Shown: one piece after another, positions 48,838 through 64,000 of the stretch
Numbering within the stretch: position 1 is the first letter of the stretch
Layout of the letters: each line of letters begins with the position of its first letter
NCBI RefSeq assembly: GCF_002592005.1
Contig: NZ_NVQF01000028.1
Coordinates: forward strand, 1 to 64,000
DNA length: 64,000 nucleotides
Direction: 5' to 3'
Source of the DNA: Mycolicibacterium palauense
Lineage (GTDB): Bacteria > Actinomycetota > Actinomycetes > Mycobacteriales > Mycobacteriaceae
Notes under the pieces: generated by a model
The model's database searches: none
What the model saw: only the letters and a program-made list of their open reading frames with translations
What the model was told of the DNA's origin: nothing
Program-made: the position numbers and the translations under genes

Positions 48838-49173
48838 ATGCAGCCCAACTCCGTCGTGCACGCCACCGAGCTGACGCTGGCGCACGAGCCCGTCCCGGCC
48901 GATCAGCGCGTCGAGGGAACACCGGCCACCGGGCTGTCGGTGGTGGGCGACTTCGGGGGCCTGGAGGTCGGCGTCTGGGAGATGACGCCGGGGGTGATGC
49001 GCGACGAGGAGGCCGATGAGGTGTTCGTCGTGCTCAGCGGGGCCGCAATCGTGGAGTTCGACGACGGCGCCCCGCGGCTGCGGCTGGGGCCCGGTGACGT
49101 GGTCCGGCTGGCCGCCGGCGCTCGTACCACCTGGACGGTCACCGAGACACTGCGCAAGGTGTACCTGAGCTGA
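48838..49173 (+). CDS. Small cupin-domain protein
   Basis: 111 aa, one cupin_3/EutQ-like domain: DEEADEVFVVLSGAAIVEF as motif 1 and LRLGPGDVVRLAAGARTTW as motif 2. The metal-ligand His residues of classical cupins are mostly absent, so it may bind small molecules rather than a metal. Divergent from fadE8 over a 79-bp spacer. Function unknown. Confidence 0.75.
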   Translation: MQPNSVVHATELTLAHEPVPADQRVEGTPATGLSVVGDFGGLEVGVWEMTPGVMRDEEADEVFVVLSGAAIVEFDDGAPRLRLGPGDVVRLAAGARTTWTVTETLRKVYLS

Positions 49174-49207
49174 TCCCCCGCTGGTCCCCGAGAGCACGCG
49201 CGTCGAG

Positions 49208-50356
49208 TCAGACCTCAGGCCGCCAGAATCGCCGGAACGGCCGGCCTGACGTCTGGATGAACGCGGTCAATCCGGGCCACTGGGGCTTGCCCGGACCCGG
49301 CGGCCACTGGGGTCTGACCCGGCGCCACAGTGCGGGCACGGCGACGACCACGACCGCGGCCAGCAGCCAGCCCAGCAGCACGTCGACGACGTAGTGCTCG
49401 GCCGTGTAGACCAGCGTGAACGCCATCACCAGCGGGTAGGCCACCAGCGCCGGGCGCCACCTGGTGTTGACCCGGTTCCACAGGAACACCGCGATCGCCG
49501 CCGACAGGCCGGCATGCAGCGACGGGACCGCGGCCACCAGGTTGACACTGGCCTGGCCCTGGTCCAGCAGCGCGGTCGCCGAGTGCAGGTTCAGCTTGCC
49601 CCAGCCCCGCCCGACGATCCGTTCGATCCAGGCGTTGGCACCGTCGTGGCTGGTCTGCATGGCCCCCAGCAGGCCGCCGTCGGGCACCCCGCCGCCGCGG
49701 TAGAACATGCACCGCGGACCGGACGGCCCGCCCTCGACCTGCGCGGCGGTGCAGCGCGCGGCGGCCCACGGCGGCGCCGCCGGCAGCAGGGCGTAGATCA
49801 CCAGCGCGGCGAATGACAGCCCGACGAACATCTTGACGAACGACTTCCACTCGTCACGGTTGCGCAGCCACAGCACCGCGGCGATCACGTAGGGCAGGAT
49901 GAAGAAGGACATGTAGACGGTGCTGATCGCCACCTCCCACCACGGCGGGCGCGACAGCTTGAGGTGTTCCTGCAGCCACACCGTGGGCACCGTGCCGAAG
50001 AACATCCAGCGGTCGGCATCGACCTGCCAGTGCCACATCGTGGGCCGCCCGATCAGCGTCGCCGCGCCTCGACTGAGGTCATAGGCGATGAGCACCAGCG
50101 CGAACGGCAACCAGTCGCGGATGATGTAGAACATCCGCCGGCCCTGGCCGATGCTGGCCGCCGCCAGGCCGGTGCAGATGTAGAGCAGCAGCAGTTCGCG
50201 GTTGAAGGCGAAACCGTCGGTGGCGGTGCGGTAGACGACCACCGTCGCCCAGACGACGATCGCGATCCAGCGCAGGATGACCCACAGGCGTTCGCGGGAG
50301 GGTACCCAGGTCGCAGCGCGGGGCAGGGCGACCGCTTGGTCGTCGATAGCAGACAA
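49208..50356 (-). CDS. PAP2/inositolphosphotransferase-type membrane phosphatase
   Basis: 382 aa with about seven membrane helices. PAP2 motifs: VPSLHAG (motif 2) and TAEHYVVDVLLG (motif 3, His and Asp); motif 1 is not obvious, as in the AUR1-like branch. These enzymes remove or transfer phosphate from lipid phosphates at the membrane outer face. Converges on the cupin gene. Substrate unknown. Terminator of rpoC lies just upstream. Confidence 0.82.
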   Translation of the reverse strand: MSAIDDQAVALPRAATWVPSRERLWVILRWIAIVVWATVVVYRTATDGFAFNRELLLLYICTGLAAASIGQGRRMFYIIRDWLPFALVLIAYDLSRGAATLIGRPTMWHWQVDADRWMFFGTVPTVWLQEHLKLSRPPWWEVAISTVYMSFFILPYVIAAVLWLRNRDEWKSFVKMFVGLSFAALVIYALLPAAPPWAAARCTAAQVEGGPSGPRCMFYRGGGVPDGGLLGAMQTSHDGANAWIERIVGRGWGKLNLHSATALLDQGQASVNLVAAVPSLHAGLSAAIAVFLWNRVNTRWRPALVAYPLVMAFTLVYTAEHYVVDVLLGWLLAAVVVVAVPALWRRVRPQWPPGPGKPQWPGLTAFIQTSGRPFRRFWRPEV

Positions 50357-50548
50357 CTGGGCCCTTTCCGAAAGTGCTGCGTGGATGCTGCGTGGATACT
50401 GCCGGGTACTGCGGCGACGCTGCGGGATCGGCCGGCCTGGACGGCACCAGTCACCGGCTCATTCCCACCGTCAGCACTTATTAACCCACGAACCACCACC
50501 CGTTTGCCCGGCGTTCGCCATCGGATGTGGCTGACCTGGGGCGCAACA

Positions 50549-50593
50549 CGACGAAAAGGCCCCCGGGACCACGTCCCGGGGGCCTTTTCGTCG
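50549..50593. terminator. Strong terminator after rpoBC
   Basis: A perfect 21-bp inverted repeat (50549-50569 with 50573-50593) with a three-base loop. The stem holds a GC core flanked by AAAA and TTTT, so it can stop transcription from either side; it lies 25 bp after the rpoC stop. Confidence 0.93.
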
Positions 50594-50617
50594 ACTGCTA
50601 CCGACTGCCGCTACCGA

Positions 50618-54625
<4,008 letters not shown>

Positions 54626-54638
54626 TCATCACGGATAA

Positions 54639-58482
<3,844 letters not shown>

Positions 58483-60615
58483 TCACGCCGCGTTGGATGC
58501 CGGATATTCCAGTTCGGGGGTGGTGCCGGCGCTGCCGGCCGCCGAGTGGGCCACCGTCTGGACCGGCGCCGGCGCCAGGAAGGAGAACAGGGCCCGCGCC
58601 CCGGCGACGACGACCGTCCGCAGCAGCTTCTTGAAGGGCGGCAGCGAGGACTCCCCCGCGGGCAGCCCCAGCGCGGTCGCGGTCCCCGCCTCGGTGTCGA
58701 TCAGCACCTCCTGGCCGATCTGTCCGTAGTCGGTGCCGCCGTCGAACATCTCGTCGACCCACGCCGGGGCCAGCAGCTGCGCGGCCGCCACGTTCTGCGG
58801 CTTGGAGAAGCCGGCGACCAGATAGGCCGAGAACTGGAAGAACCGGTTGGCGCCCTGCATGGTGTCGATGTGGCTGCCGCCGACGAGTTCGACGCCGTTG
58901 AAGGTGTCGGGTCGGGCCTGGACCAGCGCCTCGGTGGTGATGCCGAACATGTTCCACATGTAGGGCCGGGAGGCGATCTGCAGGATCGGCAGATCCGCCG
59001 GCAGCTCGGCGACGACGTCGGGGCTGACACCGCCGAAGGCCACCCCGTCGAGGAGCAGGATGCCGGCCAGATCCGCGCGGGTCGCCTCGTCCATGTGGCT
59101 GGCCGCACCGAGCGCCAGCCCGCCGCCGGCGGAGTGTCCCACCAGCACGAACGCGGTGGGCAGGGTGACGTCGTGGCCGATGGCGGCGCGGGCGCTCTCG
59201 GTCAGGGCCGCGCGGTCGCCGGTGAACAGCTCCGCGACGGCGCGGTGCATGGAGTCCCCGCCCAGCCAGCAGCCGTCACAGGCCAGGAAGTTCGAGGTGA
59301 GCGATGTGGCCACGACGATGCTGTGGGTCCGCTCGGCCAGCACGGCCGCGGTGTAGCTGTACAGCGGGGCGCTGGCGAAGAAGCCGTGCTGCAGGTAGAT
59401 CAGCCGGTCCGGGTCGGGGTCCTCGGGGACGTACCAGTTCGCCGGAACCTCCAGGCCGTTCCCGCAGTCCAGGCTCAGTTTCGAGGTGCTGACGGTCACG
59501 GTGCTGCCCGCGGGGAGCACCGGCGGGCCCTCCAGGACGCGCAACGCCATGTTGTAGACACCGAAGAACACCGCCCCGATCAGACTCAGGATCGGCCGGC
59601 GCGGCAACGCGCTGGCCGCTTCGGCGGCGGTGGGGGCGGCGGCCATCGCCAGCGTGGCCGCGTTCGTGGTGGACGTCTCGGCGTCGCGGGTCGTCGCGCC
59701 CGGGTCGGCCGGTGTGGCGGGAGCGGCGGTCGCTGTGTCGGTGGCCGTGGCTGTGTCTGTATCCGTGGCCGTGGCGGTGTCGGTAGTCGTGCCGGCTTCC
59801 GGCGGTGCCCCGGTGTCGTCTGCAGCCTCGGCGTCCGCGGCCGCGTGGTCCCCCGCGACGGCGGATTCCTCGGCCGCCGGCGGTGCGGTGGCGGCCGGCT
59901 CGTCGCGACGTGCGGCCGCGGTTGGCTCGGTCGTCGTGGTGGTCGTCGTCGTGGTTGTGATGGGTGCCGTGGCCGGTGCGGGCTCGGCGGTCTCGGGCTC
60001 TGCAATCTCGGGCTCGGCGGTCTCATCGGTCACGGCCTCATCGGTCACGGCCTCATCGGTCACGGCCTCGTCGGTCGCCGTCTCGTCGGCGCCGGTCGAG
60101 TCGGCGGTGTCGCTCTCTGGGCCGGTCTCTGGGCTGGGCTCAGTGTCGCTGCCAGTGCCGGTGGTGTCGCCCGGGGCGTCTGCGTCGACGTCCGCGCTGT
60201 CGGTGTCGTTCCTCGCGTCGGTATCCCCGGCGTCGGTGTCCCCGGTATCGGCGTCCCCGGTATCGGTGTCCGCACTGTCGGCGTCGCCGTCCCTGGTATC
60301 TGCGTCCCGGGTATCGGTGTCCCTGACACCGGTGGCCTCGGTATCCGCAGAGTCAGCGGCCGAGCCGGCGTCGGCGCCGCGGCCGTCCTCGCGGTCACCC
60401 CCGCGTCGCTGACTCGGACGCGACGTCGACCCGGACGTCGCAGCGGCCCGGGATCCCGAACTGCTGGTCGCCTGCCCCGACGACGCGCCCGCCGAACCGC
60501 CGGACGAATCCGCTCCCGTCGCGGCGCCCGCCGTCGCAGCGCCCGCGGTCAGCGCCGCTGCGATACCCGCGGCGACCACACCGGCGCCCAACCACCTCCG
60601 GGACCAGTCACCCAT
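58483..60615 (-). CDS. Secreted alpha/beta hydrolase with long low-complexity leader
   Basis: 710 aa with AAGGAGGG before ATG 60615. Signal peptide (residues 1-30) with SRRWLGA, a weak twin-Arg look. Residues about 40-330 are Ser/Thr/Asp/Glu-rich and repetitive, including in-frame repeats (DEAVT x3 from a 15-bp unit; GDTDAGDTD). The C-terminal 370 residues form the hydrolase: YLQHGFF oxyanion region, VGHSAGGG nucleophile elbow and GGSHIDTM His. Probably exported and esterase/lipase-like. Paralogue of the gene just upstream. Confidence 0.8.
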   Translation of the reverse strand: MGDWSRRWLGAGVVAAGIAAALTAGAATAGAATGADSSGGSAGASSGQATSSSGSRAAATSGSTSRPSQRRGGDREDGRGADAGSAADSADTEATGVRDTDTRDADTRDGDADSADTDTGDADTGDTDAGDTDARNDTDSADVDADAPGDTTGTGSDTEPSPETGPESDTADSTGADETATDEAVTDEAVTDEAVTDETAEPEIAEPETAEPAPATAPITTTTTTTTTTEPTAAARRDEPAATAPPAAEESAVAGDHAAADAEAADDTGAPPEAGTTTDTATATDTDTATATDTATAAPATPADPGATTRDAETSTTNAATLAMAAAPTAAEAASALPRRPILSLIGAVFFGVYNMALRVLEGPPVLPAGSTVTVSTSKLSLDCGNGLEVPANWYVPEDPDPDRLIYLQHGFFASAPLYSYTAAVLAERTHSIVVATSLTSNFLACDGCWLGGDSMHRAVAELFTGDRAALTESARAAIGHDVTLPTAFVLVGHSAGGGLALGAASHMDEATRADLAGILLLDGVAFGGVSPDVVAELPADLPILQIASRPYMWNMFGITTEALVQARPDTFNGVELVGGSHIDTMQGANRFFQFSAYLVAGFSKPQNVAAAQLLAPAWVDEMFDGGTDYGQIGQEVLIDTEAGTATALGLPAGESSLPPFKKLLRTVVVAGARALFSFLAPAPVQTVAHSAAGSAGTTPELEYPASNAA
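60023..60082. repeat. 15-bp in-frame tandem repeat in the hydrolase leader
   Basis: TCATCGGTCACGGCC occurs three times head to tail (60023-60067) followed by a diverged fourth copy; on the coding strand it gives DEAVT repeats. Confidence 0.92.
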
Positions 60616-60658
60616 GAGAGAGCCCTCCTTGAGAACGCGCTCACGCTATCGCGTCGCC

Positions 60659-62911
60659 TCAGGCCGAGAGCCGCATCGACGAAATCGAATTGGCCGTCGA
60701 CCAGGTGGTGCGGGCCAGCGACCCCGCCCTACCGGGCACCCAACCGGTCTCGATGGCCGCGGCTCCCGCCACGGGTGGCGGACAGTTTCGCCGGCTGGTC
60801 CCGGCGCTCTGGATCGCGCTGGCAGAACAGAACTCCCCGAGGGGCAGCCCGTCGAGTTGCTCCGAGTCCGGGTTGACCAGCGAGGACACCAGCGAACCGA
60901 AGGCCACCGTCGAGCCGTTGACCAGCGCGAACGACGCGCCTGGCTTCCCGTACACACCCTGGCTGCGGGTGCCGGAGAACAGATCGTTGACCCAGCCCGT
61001 GGTCACGTTCAAGGCGGTGTCGACGTTCTGCGGCTTGGAGAAACCGGTCAGCAGGTAGGCCGCCAACTGGATGTCCTCGCTGGCGCTCTGCATCGTGTCC
61101 GAGTGCAGACCCCCCACCATCCACACCCCGTCGAAGCTGTCCGGTCGCACCTCGTCGAGGGTGGCGTTGGCGGCGCCGTACTCGTTCCACGTGTAGGGCC
61201 GGGCCGCCAGGTTGTAGACCGGGACGGTGCTCGGCAACGCGGCCAGGTCGGTTTCCAGGTAATCGAGGTAGCCGACGCCGTCGAGCATCACCACTCCGGC
61301 GAGGTCGTCGATCGAGCCGTTCTCGGTCATGTAGCGGGCGGCGCCCACCACGAGCCCACCGCCGGCGGAGTGCCCCACCAGGACGACGCGTTCGGGCAGC
61401 GCACCGGCGAACCCGGCCTCGCGGGCACTCTCGGTGAGGGCCGAGCGGTCGCCGGTGAACAGTTCCGCAACGGCCTGGTGCATCGGGTGCAGCATGATCG
61501 CGGCGCCGTCGGAATCGAAGATGTTCCAGGACAGGGTCGGCGCGACGACGATGCTGTTGGTCTTCTCGGCCAGGTGAGCCGCGGTGGCGCTGTAGAAGGT
61601 GGCCGTGGCCAGGAACCCGTGCTGCAGGTAGATCAGACCGGTGGGCTCCTGTGAGCTCGTCGGGAAGTACCAGTCGGCGGGGACGACCAGACCGCCACCG
61701 ATGTCGAGGGTCAGCTCGGAGCTGACCACGCTGACCTTGCTGCCGGCGGGCACGCGCGCCGGCCCGGCGATGGACTGCACCGCGCTGACGTAGAGGTTGT
61801 AGAGATAGGTGCCGAACTCGTCGAGGTTGGAGAACTTCGGCGGCGCCGCCTTCGCCTTCTCCGACGCCACGGCGTTGGCCACGGTGGCCTGCCCATCCTC
61901 CTGCTCACCGTCCTGTTCACCGGCCGGCGCGGCATCAGCCTCGGAGACGACCTCGGAGCCGACCTCGGAGACCGCGTCCGGGACTTCGGAGACGACGGCG
62001 GCCGCGGTGACCACCGCTTCCCCGGCGTCTTCCTGGGTGTCTTCCTCGGCATCACCGGTGGTCGCGGCGCCCCCGGTGGTCGCGGTGTCTTCGGCGTCCC
62101 CAGTGCCTTCGGCGTCGGGGGTGTCCTGAGTCTCCTGCGCGTCAGCGGCGTGCCTGGGCTTCTGGGCATCGCCGGCCCCCGGCGCGGCCTCGGAGTGCTG
62201 GCCGCCCGGGGCATGGGCTACCTCGGTGTCGGTGGAGTCGGTGGAGTCGGTGGTCTCCCCGGCGTCTCCGACCTCTCCGACCTCTCCGACCTCTCCGGCG
62301 TCTTCGGCGTCGGCGGGCGAGTCGACGCTTCCGCCCCCGGTCGTCTCGGACTTCTCCGTATCGTCGCGCCCGGCGGAGGGGGTGTCGCCCGCCTTCGTGG
62401 CGTCGTCGTCACCGGAGGCCTCCACGTCGCGGGCATGACGACCGGGCGTGCGGTCGGTGTCGCCGCGCGCGTGCCGGCCGGTGGTCTCGTCGGTGTCGTC
62501 GGTATCGTCGCCGCCCCGCGCGTGCCGCCCGGTGCCGGAGCCGGCCTCGTCGTCATCGCGGGAGTGACGTCCGGCCCGCGAACCCTTCCGGCTGTCGCCG
62601 GACGCGTCGGCATCATCGGCGCGGTGCTTGCCGCCCCGGCCTGCGGTGGCCGTCGAATCCCGGCCGACGGAGCGGCCCGAGACCGTCGACGCGGAGCCCA
62701 CCCGGTGCCGGCGCGCGCCCGGGCCGGAGTCGGCGTCGGAGGACCCGCCCCCGGCCGAGGACCGCGCACCCGCCGCGGGTCCCTTCGACGACGAGTCGGC
62801 ACCCCCGCCATCACTGTCCGCGGCGGCCACACCGGCCCCGGCGAGCATCGCCGCCGAGACCCCGCCCGCCACCAGACCCGCCCCCAACCAGACGAAGTAT
62901 CGGTCGACCAT
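60659..62911 (-). CDS. Secreted alpha/beta hydrolase with long low-complexity leader (paralogue)
   Basis: 750 aa from ATG 62911, preceded by GGGAGAAGG; the open frame extends upstream without coding character. Signal sequence (residues 4-28), then a 370-residue Asp/Arg/Gly/Ser-rich then Glu/Thr-rich leader with short repeats (EVG x3), and a C-terminal hydrolase domain with LQHGFL, VGHSAGGG and GGLHSDTMQ. The hydrolase domain aligns by eye with the next gene; the leader does not. Lies 43 bp upstream of its paralogue in the same direction. Confidence 0.8.
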   Translation of the reverse strand: MVDRYFVWLGAGLVAGGVSAAMLAGAGVAAADSDGGGADSSSKGPAAGARSSAGGGSSDADSGPGARRHRVGSASTVSGRSVGRDSTATAGRGGKHRADDADASGDSRKGSRAGRHSRDDDEAGSGTGRHARGGDDTDDTDETTGRHARGDTDRTPGRHARDVEASGDDDATKAGDTPSAGRDDTEKSETTGGGSVDSPADAEDAGEVGEVGEVGDAGETTDSTDSTDTEVAHAPGGQHSEAAPGAGDAQKPRHAADAQETQDTPDAEGTGDAEDTATTGGAATTGDAEEDTQEDAGEAVVTAAAVVSEVPDAVSEVGSEVVSEADAAPAGEQDGEQEDGQATVANAVASEKAKAAPPKFSNLDEFGTYLYNLYVSAVQSIAGPARVPAGSKVSVVSSELTLDIGGGLVVPADWYFPTSSQEPTGLIYLQHGFLATATFYSATAAHLAEKTNSIVVAPTLSWNIFDSDGAAIMLHPMHQAVAELFTGDRSALTESAREAGFAGALPERVVLVGHSAGGGLVVGAARYMTENGSIDDLAGVVMLDGVGYLDYLETDLAALPSTVPVYNLAARPYTWNEYGAANATLDEVRPDSFDGVWMVGGLHSDTMQSASEDIQLAAYLLTGFSKPQNVDTALNVTTGWVNDLFSGTRSQGVYGKPGASFALVNGSTVAFGSLVSSLVNPDSEQLDGLPLGEFCSASAIQSAGTSRRNCPPPVAGAAAIETGWVPGRAGSLARTTWSTANSISSMRLSA

Positions 62912-63392
62912 CCTTCTCCCGTCCCCGACGACGCAAACATGGCAATCTCGCCCGATATCCGAAACCAACACGAGTGCGCAAAACTAGCAAACAATATAAC
63001 GCTAAGAGCCGACTATTGCCGGTTCCGTCAAACTGTGGCGTATCGCAAACCGGTTCTCGACCGAAGGGCTAGTGGTGCGACAACCTTCGCGCCGCCTCCG
63101 GGCACGCCGGCGCGTCGCGCGGACGTGCCTCGACCTGCACTGTCCTTAGGAATCAGCTTTCAGCAACAGATCGCCGATTCTGCGCAACTGATACGTCCGT
63201 ACCGTTTGGGAAATGTTGCGCCCATGGTGGGTACCGCGGACACCCCGTGCGGTGCGGTCCGCCGAGCGGTCGGTCGAGCGCCCCTCACACAGATGTCGCC
63301 GGCCGGGAAACACCCGGCCGGCGACAGTGGATTCGCTGGGGTCAGAGCCTGAGTCGGCGCTGGAAGTGGACCTTAGAGATGGTCCTGTTGGA
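62912..63392. other. Spacer between mkl and the hydrolase pair
   Basis: 481 bp without a supported gene. The left part (62940-63030) is unusually AT-rich for this genome and has a TATATT hexamer on the minus strand, a likely promoter for the hydrolases. A hairpin after mkl lies at 63294-63326. The middle holds nothing I recognise. Confidence 0.5.
63294..63326 (-). terminator. Hairpin terminator after mkl
   Basis: A perfect 14-bp inverted repeat (63294-63307 with 63313-63326) with loop AAACA, 66 bp after the mkl stop; no T-tract. Confidence 0.6.
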
Positions 63393-64000
63393 CTAGCCCT
63401 CCTGCTGAGCCGGGATGGACGCGGTCGGCGTCTCGTCGGCGAACTCGTGCGACTTGTACTTGTGAGTGCCGTCGAGTTCGTCGCGGATGGCCTCCTGGGC
63501 GGCCGGCGGCAGGGTGTTCAGGATCTCGCGCACCCGGGCCTGACGACGTGCTACGGCCTGCCGCTCCGGCATCCCCGGTGTCGCCTGGATCTGCGGGGGA
63601 ACGCCCTCGATCTCCTCCACACCGCCGTCGTGGTGGCCGGCGTCGGCCATGGCCTGTTCCTCGGCCATCGTGCCTTCGTCCTTCTCCTCGGACATACCGA
63701 TCGGGCCCAGGCGGCGACCGTTGAGGAACTGCTTGACCACCGGCTCGTCACTGGTGAGCAGCACCTCGCGGGGCCCGAACATGACCAGGTGCTTGCGGAA
63801 GAGCATGCCCATGTTGTCCGGCACGGTGCGGGCGATGTTGATGTTGTGAGTGACGATCAGGATGGTGGCGTCGATCTGGGCGTTGATGTCGATCAACAGC
63901 TGGCTCAGATAGGCCGTACGCACCGGATCCAGACCGGAGTCGGGCTCGTCGCAGAGGATGATCTGGGGATCGAGCACCAGGGAGCGGGCCAGGCCCGCGC
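63393..64000 (-). CDS. mkl: Mkl/MceG ATPase, C-terminal part (5' end beyond window)
   Basis: At least 202 residues; the frame is open to the window edge. It supplies ATP hydrolysis to Mce lipid/sterol importers. Visible are the end of the signature helix (ARAGLARSLVLDP), Walker B IILCDEPDSGLDP and the switch His in LIVTHNINIA. A C-terminal extension of about 110 residues (AEEQAMADAGHHDGG onward) is characteristic of mycobacterial MceG. The N-terminal half, including Walker A, lies outside the window. Confidence 0.93.
   Translation of the reverse strand, partial: AGLARSLVLDPQIILCDEPDSGLDPVRTAYLSQLLIDINAQIDATILIVTHNINIARTVPDNMGMLFRKHLVMFGPREVLLTSDEPVVKQFLNGRRLGPIGMSEEKDEGTMAEEQAMADAGHHDGGVEEIEGVPPQIQATPGMPERQAVARRQARVREILNTLPPAAQEAIRDELDGTHKYKSHEFADETPTASIPAQQEG

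Noticed and set aside
58483..62911. PE or PPE family proteins
   Set aside because: There is no N-terminal Pro-Glu or Pro-Pro-Glu domain; the leaders are signal peptide plus Asp/Ser/Thr-rich repeats before an alpha/beta hydrolase.

Overview
The window is high-GC actinobacterial DNA that reads as a Mycobacterium/Mycolicibacterium-type chromosome. The evidence is gene content and order: mkl (partial), rpoB, rpoC, fadE8/echA4/echA5, rpsL-rpsG-fusA-tuf, the complete mycofactocin cluster and the S10 ribosomal operon occur in the order known from the mycobacterial rpoB-to-rpsQ region, here running right to left on the minus strand. I saw no tRNA, rRNA, CRISPR array, insertion sequence or prophage.

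Layout from left to right. 1-6.2 kb: a minus-strand exopolysaccharide-type locus with a BcsB-like exported protein, an exosortase-like membrane protein, a BcsA-like GT2 glycosyltransferase and a truncated polytopic GT-C-like protein. The first 90 bases form a near-perfect palindrome. 6.4-11.9 kb: the S10 operon (rpsJ, rplC, rplD, rplW, rplB, rpsS, rplV, rpsC, rplP, rpmC, rpsQ, all minus), closed by a terminator. 12.4-20.1 kb: accessory genes, namely an acyltransferase, a lipoprotein carboxylesterase, a P450, a divergent TetR/14-TM exporter pair with a palindromic operator, and a hydantoin-racemase-type protein. 20.1-27.5 kb: the mycofactocin genes mftG, F, E, D, C, B, A (minus) and divergent mftR (plus). 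27.5-30.7 kb: an ECF sigma factor translationally coupled to a three-domain glyoxalase-fold protein, then a convergent FAD reductase. 30.7-35.9 kb: an arginine/ornithine catabolic island (Lrp regulator, guanidine hydrolase, rocD, permease, universal stress protein). 35.9-37.7 kb: a mycofactocin-type SDR with a KstR-like operator, and a SHOCT protein. 37.9-42.3 kb: tuf, fusA, rpsG, rpsL. 42.7-44.6 kb: a TetR regulator and two secreted DUF3060 proteins separated by a 12-bp minisatellite. 44.6-48.8 kb: a fatty-acid operon fadE8-echA4-paaX-like-echA5. 48.8-50.4 kb: a cupin and a PAP2 membrane phosphatase. 50.6-58.1 kb: rpoC and rpoB. 58.5-62.9 kb: two tandem paralogous secreted alpha/beta hydrolases with very long Ser/Thr/Asp/Glu-rich leaders. 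63.4 kb to the end: the C-terminal part of Mkl, the shared ATPase of Mce lipid importers.

How the parts work together: the core is transcription and translation machinery. Around it sits redox and lipid metabolism: mycofactocin synthesis with its client-type SDR and the MftG oxidase, sterol-type (KstR) control, beta-oxidation and Mce transport. Many short in-frame tandem repeats (mostly 12 bp) occur in both genes and spacers. The strongest candidates for undescribed biology are the BcsB/GT2/exosortase-like/GT-C locus, the DUF3060 pair with its minisatellite, the sigma/glyoxalase pair and the twin low-complexity hydrolases.
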